A stretch of DNA of 64,000 nucleotides from Phyto melanocephala (GCA_941918925.1 OW799234.1:69435043-69499042); one strand, 5' to 3'; positions 45,387 through 56,920 are shown, numbered from the stretch's first letter. Notes: generated by a model not told the origin, from the sequence alone. Numbers and translations: made by a program.

Positions 45387-46030
45387 CCTGTTGTATTAAA
45401 TGACAAATATCGTATAAAAGCGCAGAGCATATAATATAAAACAATTATTTGTGAAATTTTTTTAAAAATTTTTAAATATAAGAACATATCAGGAAAGTGA
45501 AGCAAAATACAATCAATAAAAAATATTTTAATTTTGCTTATCTTGCTTTCATGAGATAATACGTAGCAAGACGCGGATAAGGTTAAATGAATCAGAATTT
45601 TTTTGGACTCTGGACTATTGACTTAATTAATAAAATTTTCAAGGTTATCAGCAAAGTAAAAGGAAAATTAGTTGTTGCCTCTTTAAGTGCAAATACTCGT
45701 TAATTAATATTTTTATAATTCTTAATTCAACATACATACATGTATGTATGTTAGTATGCATGCATGAATGTTTGCAAGTATTTAATTTTTAATATTCTTA
45801 ACCACAGTTTGCAAGGGAAGTTCTGTTTATTTATCTTCACGTTTGTATTTCCTACACAAAGTATGTAATTTTATAAATTATTTAATAGCGAAATTCTTTG
45901 AGCGATGTTAAAACTATCCGTGTGTTGTTTAAAATTAGCCGTAATTGACGTAAATTTTTTTAGAAATCTTTTTAGAAATGTCAAGTATTGCAAACCAGCA
46001 AAATCCGTTCATAATCTACTGAGAAATAAC
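45387..46030. other. AT-rich DNA, no feature recognised
   Basis: A palindromic microsatellite (CATACATACATGTATGTATG) lies at about 45732-45751. Nothing else noted. Confidence 0.45.
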
Positions 46031-46382
46031 AAACAAGTAAGAGTGCTATATTCAGCCGTGACGAATCTTATATACCCTTCACAGCGTGTCGTCATGCAAT
46101 AACAATTGTTTGTATCACCATTAATATTATGTGAAATACGTACATACATACATATAAAAAACATACATATATAAAAACATCCCATTGTAAAATTATAAAT
46201 TAAGTTTACGTAAAAAAAATTATAAAAAAATAATTAAAAAAAATAAATAAAAAAAAATTTTTTTTGGCTCAGCTGAGATTCGACGCCACGTTTACTCTAA
46301 CCAGTATACCACGTTTAAAAAAAACGAGGTGGTCGTGATTTTTTGATCATATCTCAGTTGCTTATGTACCGAAGTTCCTGAA
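46031..46382 (-). mobile_element. DINE-like element type A, 3' portion
   Basis: The 3' end at 46031 on the minus strand (TTCGTCACGGCTGAA, TATAGCACTCTTACTTG) leads into GAAGGGTATATAAG, ACAATGGGATG, an A-rich tract and the tRNA-like block (GGCGTCGAATCTCAGCTGAG). It breaks off near 46382 after CAGGAACTTCGGTACATAAG. Confidence 0.8.
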
Positions 46383-47155
46383 AAAATAAAATAATTTGCA
46401 TTAAGCACACGTAAGTCAACATATTGCGTTAGTGCTAAACGCATTTTGAATATATACGGAAGTTACGTTGTTATGCCATACAAAAAATCGGAATGGGTCC
46501 ATCTTATTTCAGAAATTTTTAAAACCAAGTAAAGGGCGCTTAAAACCAAACAATATAGTATTATTAACTCAAACTCGTAAAAAATTAACATACGGGGTTG
46601 TCCATGAATACCACAGAATGTTCGTTGGCTGAACGTTATATTTTTGAAATGACCAGTAAGTTAAGGAGAGAGTAAAGATACATTTTTATAAAATTCTACA
46701 AGGCTATTCGAACAAACGGGGTCAGGGATGTCATAGCGAACATAATTTTTCTACCAAATTGTCCTTAAAAACAGGCCGAAATCCGCCAGAAGCTAACATT
46801 TCCTAAAATTATCTTCTTAAGGTTAACTTTAATAATTGAAGTATAAGAAAAAATGTGTTTTTAAATAGACAGAAGGGATAATAAAAATAGTGCTTAAATT
46901 AAATATCGTTTTAAAATTAAACGTGTCTACACACCCGAGCAGGTTTTGTATAAAAGAAATATTTTCTTTGCATTCTTTGTCCACTTTTCTATGCAAACCA
47001 TGTCCTGATATTTACGAATACACATTAAAGAAGCTAAAAATTTTTTCTGAAGGTGTCAAAGCTTAAAAAGTTTTTTGGGTTTGCAAATCTTAAATTAAAA
47101 ATTATTTAATTCTATATGTATGTATGTATATGATTTTACTGGATTTAAACAGCTA
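46383..47155. other. Unassigned DNA between two DINE-like parts
   Basis: No gene found. It could be an insertion that separated the 3' portion at 46.0-46.4 kb from the 5' portion at 47.2-47.3 kb, or simply lie between two unrelated copies. The two parts differ in divergence, which favours separate copies. Confidence 0.4.
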
Positions 47156-47322
47156 TTTATTTTTGAACATTCTAAAAGTTGAATACGACGAACATATGGA
47201 TAGACGGACATTGCTTAATCGACACCCGTTTTCAAAGGCTTACAGAAAGTATATATTTTTAGCGGAGGGATATGGATAGTGTAGAAATTACAAACGAAAT
47301 GATAAAGCTATATTTACCCATT
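47156..47322 (-). mobile_element. DINE-like element, old 5' portion
   Basis: The minus strand reads GGGTAAATATAGCTTTATCA, TTTCGTTTGTAATTTCTACA and AATGTCCGTCTATCC, the diverged 5' third of a type B-like element. The terminal hairpin is worn. Confidence 0.6.
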
Positions 47323-47910
47323 TACTTTCTTATGAGTAATAATAACAAAACCACTCCTTGGCCATTCGAATTCACCAATTTTAAAAGAATTTGTCAAAAT
47401 ACAAACAACCCAATTGTATGCAACTACTTTTTTATGTTTCCAGAGTAAATACACGGCTTTCGAACATTAAATTTTGTATAAAAAACTAACTTTTTAAGAA
47501 CTTTAAATATTATATGTAAAATATATATTTAATACTTAACATTTTCGGTGGCTTATTATTTTAACTTTGTATTTTACAAATTAAAATAATCATACCAACA
47601 AACCAAGCTACCAACGTCGACTTAAGTCGCAATTTAAACCCTTTTTGGCGGTCTGCGACTTTTTTTAATTCAGCTAATTTTGAGAATTTTTTTCCTTCTT
47701 TTGTAAAGTTACCAACAAAAATTTTGTTTAAAACACATTGCAAATTTCATTATTCTTAAATTTCTTTTTACAAAAAATCGTCAAAATGACAAACAGCGAT
47801 CTAGTCTGGCATACTTTTCGTTAATAAAAAACAATCTCAAACATTATTAATTCAATTCACAACCCCAGTTGTATTGTCCTATTTGTTACTATTTTTGTAA
47901 GCGTTTACAA
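47323..47910. other. AT-rich DNA, no feature recognised
   Basis: The minus-strand frame near 47.56-47.74 kb is short, Lys/Phe-rich and matches nothing known to me. Confidence 0.4.
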
Positions 47911-48641
47911 TCTATATATATAAAAGTGAAACTCTGTGTGCGTGTGTGTGTGTGTGTTAGCTATAGACTCCGAAACTGTAAAACCGATCGGACTCAAACT
48001 TTGGCAAGTTGTTGTACACATACCAGGGAGTGTTTATGGGTGAAAAAAACGCCCATAAAAATTAGTTATCAATTTTAGCTACTTGAACTTGACCGATTTT
48101 TCTGAAACTTTGCACACATATCGAGCTGTCATGACTAAAAAATTTCGTGATAAGAAAAGTGGGCGGGGCCACGCCCCTAAAAAAGTTTTAATTTTGAGGT
48201 ACTTGCACTGGACCGATTTTTATAAAACTTTGCACACATACTAAGCTATCACAACCATATAATTTCGTGACTAGAAAAGTGGGCGGGGCCACGCCCATAA
48301 AAAAAGGTTATAATTTTGAGGTACTTGCACCAGACTGATTTTTCTAAAACTTTGCACACATATTGAGCTGTCATAGCTAAATAATTTCGTGATAAGAAAA
48401 GTGGGCAGTGCCACGCCCATAAAAAAAAGGTATCATTTTGAGGTACTTGCACTGGACCGATTATTCTGAAACTTTGCACACATATTGAGCTGTTACGACT
48501 TTACAATTTCGTGATTAGAAAAGTGGGCCACGCCCATAAAAAAATTATAATTTTTAGGTTTTTGCACTTGATATTCAATTAAAATTCAGAATTCATTTTG
48601 ATTAATTAAGGTGCGTAGCAACGCGCGCCAGGTTTGGCTAG
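47911..48641 (+). mobile_element. Helitron with 122-bp tandem repeats, both ends intact
   Basis: Begins TCTATATATATAAAAGTG at 47911 after an A and ends GGCTAG at 48641 before a T. A short TG microsatellite and TAGCTATAGACTCCGAAAC follow the 5' end. About five tandem units with AAAAGTGGGC...GCCCATAAAA and ACTTTGCACACATA follow. The subterminal hairpin is GTGCGT-AGCA-ACGCGC. At 731 bp it has one repeat unit fewer than the 32-kb copy. Non-autonomous. Confidence 0.88.
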
Positions 48642-48737
48642 TATGGTATATTTGTTGTTGAAAATTTTCATGGAATCATTTTGTATAACAACACAATTTC
48701 AATTTAAGTGCCTTCCAAGTGTTGTATTGGATTGATA

Positions 48738-48925
48738 CAGGGATGGAAAATTAAAATTGTTGCAGAATAAAAAAAAATTACCAGTATTTTTTTGGTTCCT
48801 AAATAATAAAAATAAAATTTTTTTTTTAAATCAAATATATATGAATTTTTTTTACATTTGTTAAAATTTTTAATTAACACTTGTTTTAAAATATCATTTG
48901 TAATTCCTTAACTTTTCCACACCTG
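48738..48925. mobile_element. Possible degenerate hAT-like MITE
   Basis: The left end CAGGGATGGAAAATTAAAAT (48738) faces a related inverted end, CAGGTGTGGAAAAGTTAAGG, at 48925. Flanking 8-mers (GATTGATA, ATGTTTTA) do not match, so this is tentative. A better match to the left end occurs in inverted orientation at 52562-52580. Confidence 0.35.
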
Positions 48926-49442
48926 ATGTTTTACAAGCCTGACGTTTAACAGTACAACCGATACAACAAAAATGGTATTCACAAGCAAATAAACTAAAAC
49001 TGCATTTCAATAGACGATATAAGAAGAATAGAGTAGGAGATTTTGAATTGAACAACTGTTAATATAATAGAAAACGCAATGGACCTTATTGGTCTCCGAG
49101 TGTGGGTGTAGGAGGCAGATACTGCTTTCTGCATCCCCCTTTCCTACATAATATATTAGAATGCAATACATTTTTACTGACTGAAATTCACTGCGGTAAA
49201 ATTTTTTTTCATAAAATTTACTGAAATTATTACTGCAATTTTCCAGTGTCAGTAAAAGTCTATTTGTACTGCAGTATATTGTTTACTACAATATGTCCAT
49301 GTATGTGAAATACATATCGTTGGTCAAAAGCAGAAAGGCCCTAAATCAAATAGTTGTAACTTTATAGGAGAAAGTAAAAACGAATTAGACATTGTATTAC
49401 AATAATGTATTTTCTTTTATTAAATTGCTTGCTAAACTGTTA
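48926..49442. other. AT-rich DNA, no feature recognised
   Basis: Nothing classifiable seen. Confidence 0.4.
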
Positions 49443-50195
49443 TTGTACCCTTCACACAGTTAAAAAGGGTATATAGGTTTGTCATTCCGTATGAAATTTC
49501 TACAATTTTCATTTCCAACCCCATAAAGTATATATTTTCTGAAAGCTTATGAATAGGGGATTCGATTAAGCTCTGTCAGTCTGTCCGTGTGTATGTTGAA
49601 ATCAACTTTTTGATGACCCCCTGACATCGCTTGGACCCGGATGAGGTATTAAAATATCAGAAATATTCGGGAGTAGATCGGTATTGAAAATCAGAAACAT
49701 CGGTACATAAACAACTGAGATATGAGCAGAAACCCACGACCACTTCGATTTTTTTTTCACAAAAACAACAACATGCATATGTACATACAAACGTGTATAC
49801 TGGCTAGAGTAAACGTGGCATCGAATCCCAACTGAGCCAAAAAAAAAATTTTTTATATTTGTTTATTAATTTTTTTTAAATATATTATTTATATATTTAT
49901 TATTTTTTTTTAATTTTTTAAAATTTTTTTTTTTGTTTTATATTTATTTTTTTATTATTTTTATTTTATTTATTTATTTTAATTATTATTTAAAATTTTT
50001 TTTTTAATTTTTTTTTACATTTTTTTTTTTATTTTTTTTTAACATACATACGTTTTTATATGTGTATGTTTTTTATATGTATGTACGTATTTCATATGGG
50101 ATGAATGGTGATACAAACAATTGTTATTGCATGACTACGTTGTGAAGGGTATATAAGATGCGGCACGGCCGAATATAGCACTTTAACTTGTTTTT
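49443..50195 (+). mobile_element. DINE-like element type A, complete
   Basis: The 5' hairpin is GTACCCTTCACACAG ... AAAAAGGGTATATAGG. Then come TTTGTCATTCCGTATG, CTGTCAGTCTGTCCGTG, the tRNA-like block (ACTGGCTAGAG, GGCATCGAATCCCAACTGAG) and about 190 bp of T-rich tract. The 3' end has GAAGGGTATATAAG, TGCGGCACGGCCGAA, TAGCACTTTAACTTGTTTTT. Confidence 0.87.
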
Positions 50196-50921
50196 CATAC
50201 TTTTGCATTAAATTTATGTGTTGAGCTGTATTTGTGTGAAATGTTTTGGAATCACTGAAAATCTATATTTCGTAAATAATACGAGTTATGTTATGAATGT
50301 TTGTTAAAAAGGCTTTTGCAATGAATGCTTTTATGTTTTCTTGAGTTGTAGTTTTTGTTTTGTTATATTTTTTTTAAATATAAGATTTTTATGCATAAGA
50401 TTTTTATTTTCTTAAATGACTTTTTATGCGACTTTTTTTATAAAACAAAATTTTGTGTCACTTTTTCAAAATTCCTAACGGTAAACCTGCACAAATTACC
50501 AAAAACCAAATTTTATATAAATGTGATGATTGATTGCTGTTGGAGTAGTGTTTTCTTCTCTTTTCCTCCCACATTATGGAAATTTAATTATTTATTTATT
50601 TAATAAGATAAGTATATTTAGTCGGGAGAGTAATAGAAACGTTCACACCTTCACGAACTTGAAATTAATTTTATTTTGTCGTTTTGTAATTTGAAACCTA
50701 AAGTTAGCTACATACATACATATAAATACATATCAAAAATAAAATTCACTGCATTAAATATTTATCTGTGTGAATTCAATATAAATAACTTGTTTCAGGT
50801 GAATTTGTACCTAGTTATTGTAGCTAGTAGTGTAGTTATATATTTTAATGTGACCCTTACTTGCTGACCCCGCACCACGCCTCTTTATTTGAAATTTTGT
50901 TTTGTTTGATGTGCCTCCAAG
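50196..50921. other. AT-rich DNA upstream of tRNA-Gly
   Basis: No feature was identified. Tandem ATGCATAAGATTTTTAT-like wording near 50.38 kb is simple sequence. Confidence 0.4.
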
Positions 50922-50993
50922 GCGTTGGTGGTGTAATGGTCAGCATAGTTGCCTTCCAAGCAGTTGATCCGGGTTCGATTCCCGGCCAGCGCA
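50922..50993 (+). tRNA. tRNA-Gly(TCC)
   Basis: A 72-nt gene with a fully paired acceptor stem: GCGTTGG with CCAGCGC, T4-G69 being a wobble pair. The A box lies in TGGTGTAATGGTCAGC. The anticodon arm GTTGC-CTTCCAA-GCAGT gives anticodon TCC (codon GGA). The T arm is GGGTTCGATTCCCGG and the discriminator A is at 50993. No intron. TTTT at about 51001-51004 and a T5 at about 51018 can terminate Pol III. It differs from the minus-strand gene 5.6 kb away only at acceptor positions 68 and 69, and is the structurally sounder of the two. An open frame running through here (50861-51145) is an artefact of the tRNA. Confidence 0.97.
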
Positions 50994-51381
50994 GTTTCTA
51001 TTTTAATATTTTAATCTTTTTAAGAAATGCAAAAATTAATTTTATTATTTATGTGATAATTATCAATAATTATGATAATTATTATCAATTATCAACCAGC
51101 TACCATGTAATATCGAGTTCATGTTTGATGTTTTATAAATTATAAAATGTTTTTCATATTTTTTTTTGGAATTAGAAAATACACTTATAGGCAAACCAAC
51201 AATTAGTAAATTGTTATGAACATATTCATACATACTTATATACATGCTTACGTATACATGCAAATTAAAGAGATTTCTAAAGTTTATAACAAGTATATTA
51301 AAATGTGGTTGATGTTTCTGTTGCTAAGGCCGCTGCCATTTCTTCTTTTTCTTTTGTTGCAGTACAATTTTCTTAAACTTT

Positions 51382-51516
51382 TTATACCCTTTACAAAAAG
51401 TGTAAGGGTATATATACGTTTGTTATTCCGTGTAAAATTTCTACAGTTTTGGTTTGCGACCCCATGGTTAGAGCAAACTTGAATTCAAGTCCCAGCTGAG
51501 GCAAACATTTTTTTTC
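51382..51516 (+). mobile_element. DINE-like element, internally deleted scrap
   Basis: TATACCCTTTACAAAAAGTG with TAAGGGTATATATACG, then GTTATTCCGTGTAAAATTTC, jumps directly from GCGACCCCAT to GGTTAGAGC and TCAAGTCCCAGCTGAGGC. About 270 bp between the 5' third and the tRNA-like block is missing, and the 3' end is absent. Confidence 0.75.
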
Positions 51517-51540
51517 ACAATACTTGCATATATTAAATTA

Positions 51541-51615
51541 TTTTATAAATTAATTATATTAATTAATCATAATTATAATTATAATTAATTATAATTTATA
51601 TATAATTATAAATTT
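51541..51615. repeat. AT-only palindromic tract
   Basis: Interleaved TTAATTATA and TATAATTAA motifs make about 75 bp of self-complementary A/T sequence. Confidence 0.6.
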
Positions 51616-51849
51616 AGCGAAACGAAGTTTTTAAGCGTATTAAATAGGAAAAAGTTCATATTAATGAGATGGAAATTGTATAAAAATTTAATCCCCATAA
51701 TATTGGCATCAACTGTCCGACGTAGACCTATTTAATGCGAATGTGTTAACAATACAAAATATTTTACATTATATAACAACAAATTCATGAAAAATATTTT
51801 CGTCTCGACATCAACCTCTGGTGATGATCCCATAACTAACAAGTAATAC

Positions 51850-52125
51850 TTAGGGAAATCTATGTAAAAACGATAATTTAATAACGATAATACAAACAAT
51901 TTCATTAGTAATATTCATGTCATCAGTGAGATGCAAATAAAAATCACACGTACAGTCGTCGAACAGGCTGTGTTGATAGTTTTGAACCAGGGATACAAAG
52001 TGAAGTTCAACAAATTGTACTAATCCACAGTAATCCTGAATCCTGTGTATAAATGGTGTAATGAAGCTGCAAATATTTTCGGGAGTAACAAAGCTTCTCT
52101 CCAGATGGAAATGATCAATTTCCAA
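51850..52125 (-). CDS. Short open frame of unknown nature (doubtful)
   Basis: A 91-codon minus-strand frame, less biased in composition than its neighbours, with a mix of acidic, aromatic and Cys residues (for example CSFITPFIHRIQDYCGLVQ and DDCTCDFYLHLTDD). I do not recognise it. There is no flanking gene structure, signal or domain motif. It could be a worn transposon fragment or chance; I would not treat it as a gene without expression or homology evidence. Confidence 0.15.
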   Translation of the reverse strand: MEIDHFHLERSFVTPENICSFITPFIHRIQDYCGLVQFVELHFVSLVQNYQHSLFDDCTCDFYLHLTDDMNITNEIVCIIVIKLSFLHRFP

Positions 52126-52597
52126 GAAAATACAATTTTAAAACTCTAAAAACAGCAAGTTTCTTGTCAAGTGTTGTGGATAAAATTTGTTTGTGCTAAT
52201 AAATACACAGATTTTAAAAAATTAGCCTTGAAACCTCTTACTTTGTTTGGGTCATCATTTAATAAGATTTAATGAGAAAAGCTATAATTCAAACTTCAGA
52301 CGGATAGTCCACGACAAAAAAATATAATTTTCCTCATTAATATTGCAAAAAACCTTAGTACTTACTTCTTTTTATTCAAAGCATTTGTTTATTATTCAAT
52401 GAAATAATGCACCGAAACCCATTCGTTTCATTTTTCCATTGATACAATGTTCAAACATATTATTAAAAGAGTTCAGTTTATTACTTTACGGACGTTTGAG
52501 AATCGGTCATCCACATCTATTTTTCATACTCCTTAAAAAATATTTTTTAAATCTGTAACACTTTTAATTTCCCATCCCTGTATGAACCTATTACAAC

Positions 52598-53665
52598 CAG
52601 GGACCGAAAATAACAGTTATTTTGGAATTTTAAAGCAAAAAAAGCATTTAGAAGTAAATGTCGTAAAACGGATTCAAGTATACCATATTGATCCTTATGC
52701 ATTAGTCTATCATAAAATATGTTGCTTTTTAAAATTTTGATTTTTATTTTTTCGAGCAAACATAAAAGTTATTTTTTGATTTTTATTTTTTCGAGCAAAA
52801 ATAAAAGTTATTTTTTGATTTTAACTTTTTCGAGCAAAAATAAAAGTTATTTTTTGATTATTATTTGTAAAGACGAGTTTTTTTTATAATGAAAGAAATA
52901 ATAATAACACTGTACTAGAATTTGTGATTTCTCATATCTATTGTCAGTGATTGTTTAATATCGTTACATACTACTCTAAAAGCTCCTAATAACTCCTCTC
53001 AATTTTTTCAATTTGTTTTGCTTAGTATTTACAAATTATCAACTATTTCTTTTTCAAACTTTGTTATCAACTATTGTCTTTAATTATTAATTATAATGTG
53101 GTTTTAATTTTTTTATGTATGTTATTTTTCAGATTGTTTTAAAAACTTTTTAGTAATACCTGAACCTAATACCTAAATACCTGAACGACTTCGTAACTTA
53201 GGTAAACCAGCGCCCACCATTGATATAGAATACATAGTATACAAAAATGTGAGAAATCACAAAAAATGTGATCATCATGGGAATTTTTTATGCACATTAA
53301 AATAAATATTTAATATTAACTTAATTATTGTAACACGTACATTTCGTTAGAAAATAATTTTTTTTTGTTGCTCGAAAAAATAAAAATCAAAAAATAACTT
53401 TTATTTTTGCTCGAAAAAATAAAAATCAAAAAATAACTTTTATTTTTGCTCGAAAAAATAAAAATCAAAAAATAACTTTTAATTTTGCTTAAAAAAAAAA
53501 ATCAAAAAAAACCTTTTATTTTTGCTCAAAAAAATCAAAATCAAAAAATAACTTTTATTTTTGCTCAAAAAAATAAAAATCCAAAAAAACCTTTTATTTT
53601 TGCTCAAAAAAATCAAAATCAAAAAATAACTGTTATGAAAAAAGGAATAATTATTACGGTCCCTG
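52598..53665. mobile_element. hAT-type non-autonomous element with 8-bp target duplication
   Basis: The ends CAGGGACCG(A/T)AATAA and inverted CGGTCCCTG are flanked by a perfect 8-bp duplication ATTACAAC (52590-52597 and 53666-53673). CAGGG ends with an 8-bp duplication are the hAT signature. Each end carries an array of units of about 40 bp: about three at 52735-52862 (GAGCAAAAATAAAAGTTATT) and seven in inverse orientation at 53360-53635 (AATAACTTTTATTTTTGCTC). No transposase in the 0.5-kb middle. Confidence 0.9.
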
Positions 53666-53849
53666 ATTACAACATATTAAAAACACATGAACTGAAGTTG
53701 TATTGTTATACTATGTCTGAAGTAGTTCATTCGGAAGGTTAAATTTTAGGCGACTCGTTCGCGCAAAGCAAGAAACGTAAAAAAACACGAGTAACGTTGG
53801 CTTCCAAAGAGCGAATTGAACTTGTCTTATAGCTGAAGTCCTCAAACTA

Positions 53850-54262
53850 TACGTATCCCCAGAGAAAATATTCTAAAGGTGTCATATCGCACGATCTAGA
53901 TGATCAATTTACCTTGGCGAAACGATATCTCAAAAGTCCATTGTTTCACGCGTTGTATGGATCATAGAACAGTCTTGTGGAGACCATGTACTTGAATTTC
54001 GTTAAGCACATAGTCCGTTAACATGGTGCGATAATGGTTACCATTGAAGGTAAAATTTTGATTTGGCTCATTTTTGAATAAACATGAATTAATGATTCCA
54101 CCAGCCCATAAACCACACCATACCGTAGTCTTTAATTCTTTAAAATGATAGCTCTTGGTACCTTACAGTTTGCACTTCAGCCCAAATACGGTAATTGCTT
54201 TTATTAATGTATCCCATGGGCCAAAAATGTGCTTCATCACTGAACAAAATTTCACAATAAAT
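53850..54262 (-). pseudogene. mariner transposase (DD41D) pseudogene, third Asp changed to Glu
   Basis: Minus-strand fragments in order: EILFSDEAHFWPMGYINKSN and YRIWAE (first Asp retained, 54262 leftward), VWFMGWWNH-like text corresponding to VWCGLWAGGII in a shifted frame, NGNHYRTML, then a PQD segment (second Asp, followed by CSMIHTTRETMDF instead of GATCHTARETMD). Finally RSCDMTPLEYFLWGY, where the third catalytic Asp is Glu. Several frameshifts and stops separate these. The N-terminal domain was not found. Clear terminal repeats were not identified on either side. Confidence 0.78.
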
Positions 54263-54756
54263 CACCGAAAAAAAAACATTTCTTACAAAACCCTGTTCTT
54301 CGTAATACAGCTGAACATTTTGGAAATGCTTTTTATGATAACTTGCCAAATGATATTGAACAAAAATGACAAAGCAGTTTATGAGTCACGCATAAGTATG
54401 CCAAAAAAAGCCTATTGAAAGTCAGACCTGAAAACTTATCATCATTACACAATTACGGATCATGCTTCTTCCATACGGCTTTACATGAAGTTGACGACAC
54501 AATTCTGTTTTAGAATAATATCGCACCATTCTGTTGGCGCTTGAAAACTCTGATTTGTTACAGAGAGTTACAGAGAATATTAACATAGATATAGGGTAAG
54601 CTACAATATATCAAAGTTATCCAATTCGAAATTGATAAAAACATACGCTCTTGCTGATTTTTTACCACTTATTTCATGATCGAAGATCGTAATAAAAATA
54701 TATGCATTTGGCAATATTGCCTTTAAAACATACATACATCTGCTAGTACAGAAGTA

Positions 54757-55689
54757 CCGGGTGTTTTTTTCAGTGGTATAGAACTTCGAATTGAAATAAA
54801 ACACAAGAAAATCGTTTTAATGACCATTAATTTGGCTTTATTGGAAGGATAATTTTATGCCATTAATGTTTAAATATGATTTCAGGCATGTGGCCGCCGC
54901 GGCTGGTTCGAATAAAGCCAATTCTACAGGTCCAATTTTTAACCACTTTTTCGAGCATATGGGGCCGTATGTCGGCAATAACGCCACGAATGTTGGCTTC
55001 CAATTCCCCTAACGTTTCTGGTTTGTTGGCGTAGACGAGCGACTTCACATATCCCCAAAGAAAATAATCCAATGGTGTCAAATCACACGATCTTGGTAGC
55101 CAATTGACAGGTCCATTCCGCGAAATTATGCATTCATCGAATGTTTCCTTCAATAAATCGATTGTGGCGTGCGCTGTGTGGCATGTAGCGCCGTCTTGTT
55201 GGAACCACAACTCATCCACATTCATGCCATCCAATTCGGGAACAAAATAGTCGGTTATCATGGCTCTATACCGGTCTCCATTAACGGTAACTGCCTCTCC
55301 AGCATTATTTCGGAAGAAGTATGGCCCAATGACTCCACCAGCCCATAGATCACACCAAACAGTCAGTTTTTGTGGATGTAATGGCGTCTCAAGGGTCGCA
55401 TGTGGATTCTCTTCACTCCAAATGCGGCAATTTTGCTTGTTGACGTAGCCATTCAACCAAAAATGAGCCTCATCACTGAACAAAATTTTGCGATGAAAAT
55501 CAGCATCGAGATCAATCTCAATTTTCGAAATAAATTTGCACGATTTGCAACCGTTGTTCTTTTGTCAACCTGTTCATGATGAAATGGCAAACCAAACTGA
55601 ACATAAATGACATTAGAGTTGCCAGATTTGACCACAAAATGCCAGTTTTATCTCTATTCGAAAAAGAAACCTGTAAAAAAAACACCCTT
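54757..55689 (-). mobile_element. mariner-like element (DD41D type), internally deleted
   Basis: Terminal repeats (C/A)(C/A)GGGTGTTTTTTT then CAG or TACAG are flanked by TA on both sides (54755-54756 and 55690-55691). The element is 933 bp. It encloses the best-preserved catalytic domain in the window. Confidence 0.82.
54863..55577 (-). pseudogene. mariner transposase (DD41D): catalytic domain intact, DNA-binding domain deleted
   Basis: Starts at an ATG at 55577 with MNRLTKEQRLQIVQIYFEN, then a stop, and the frame shifts. From 55483 a 206-codon frame is open to a stop at 54863, but its first codon is TTG and no in-frame Met precedes it. Motifs in order: FSDEAHFWLNGYVNKQNCR (first Asp), TVWCDLWAGGVIGPYFF, VNGDRYRAMITDYFVPELDG, LWFQQDGATCHTAHATIDLL (second Asp), then 41 residues to SCDLTPLDYFLWGYVKSL (third Asp), and the C-terminus SRGGHMPEIIFKH. 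All three catalytic Asp are present. The usual protein is about 340 residues; the missing part is the N-terminal paired-like DNA-binding region plus linker, so it cannot bind its TIRs. Dead as a transposase, though the domain itself looks recent. Confidence 0.88.
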
Positions 55690-55691
55690 TA

Positions 55692-56920
55692 TGTGTACAT
55701 TCATTCAAACTCCTTTCGATATACAAATACAAACTGTTTATTATATATTAAAAGTTTTCCACAATAAGTTAATTTAGTTGGTTGTTCGGTGCTGAACTAC
55801 ATTTTAATATCAAAGTTGTTGCAACAAAACTGTAATACTTTCTCCATCTTTTGTATGTATTTATGTCTGTCTGTCCGTCTGTCTGCGTTTATGTCTGCTC
55901 ATTGTCTACTGCATTTGTTTGCGAGAAAAAAGGAAAAAAACAACAAGAAACTATACAAAAATGAGAAAAATACTAGTAACTACAAGTTCGAAAAAAAAAA
56001 ACGCAAAAACCTCTTTTATCCTTGTGGCTGGATGGCTCGTCGTAGTGTTAGTGGTACATGGTTGGGTTTCATCATTATGTTTCTTTTTTTTTTCTCAATT
56101 CTAGTGCAGAAATGTTCATACAGCCACTTTGACTTTATATGATGCTATTGCTGCTGTTGTTGTTGGTTGTTCTTGAAAAAGTTTTTATTTAATAAAATAA
56201 GTTGCAAAAAAAAAAAAACCGAGCACAAGAACTAAGAACGGAATTCAAAACTAAATGTTAAACATATGAAAAGTTTTAATATGTACAATAGTTATATATG
56301 AAGTATATAAACAGTATGTACAAAGATATATTACTCACTTACATAAATATATACTAAGTAGAGTATGTAGGTGTGTGTGTGTGCTTAGTATATAATGTAG
56401 ATGTTATGTTTATGCATTTCCATATAATATGAATATAATAAAAATGTTTACTTTCACTTATGACTTACATACACACTTTTCTACTGCATGTGTATTTGTT
56501 AGTTAAAGAGTTACATTTAAATTGCTTGAAAATTTTAATATTAAGTGTTTAATTTTCTTTCACTTTATACAACTAATACTTTATTACAGCTGTTAGAATT
56601 TTTTTCTAGATTAGTTTCGTTAAATATCTCAACTGTTTTCTTTTTTATTTATTTTTTTTTTTTGTACGAAGAAAGTAACAACACCAAAGATTAGATAAAG
56701 CAATAAAAAAGTGTGTTTCGGCTTTGTTCTAATTAAGTTAGTTCAAGTGGGCTTTAGTTCAGTTATAATTTAAAACAATTTAGTTTGACCCTCTTTAAAG
56801 AAAGATATTTCTAGAATCCCATAAAAAAAAAAGAAAATTAAGTGACAAAAAGTGGAGCAGGGTCATTAATATAAATTTGAAGAAAATGTCAAGACCTCTA
56901 GAATTTAAATGAACAATATA
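55692..56920. other. AT-rich DNA with simple repeats
   Basis: A CTGT/CCGT tract lies at about 55864-55886, with no DINE-like ends. Open frames at 55.8-56.1 kb are Lys/Phe-rich and overlap. No gene identified. Confidence 0.45.

Noticed and set aside
50861..51145. 94-codon open frame on the plus strand
   Set aside because: It runs through tRNA-Gly(TCC) and AT-rich flanks; the apparent conserved core is the tRNA sequence.
48738..52580. Inverted CAGGGATGG(A/G)AAATTAAAA ends 3.8 kb apart that might bound a large hAT element
   Set aside because: Flanking 8-mers (GATTGATA and TATGAACC) do not match, and the interval contains an intact tRNA gene and a DINE-like element. More likely two unrelated end remnants.
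52735..53635. Regularly spaced repeats that might suggest a CRISPR array
   Set aside because: The units are near-continuous, AT-rich, occur in opposite orientations inside a hAT element with an 8-bp target duplication, and the DNA is eukaryotic.
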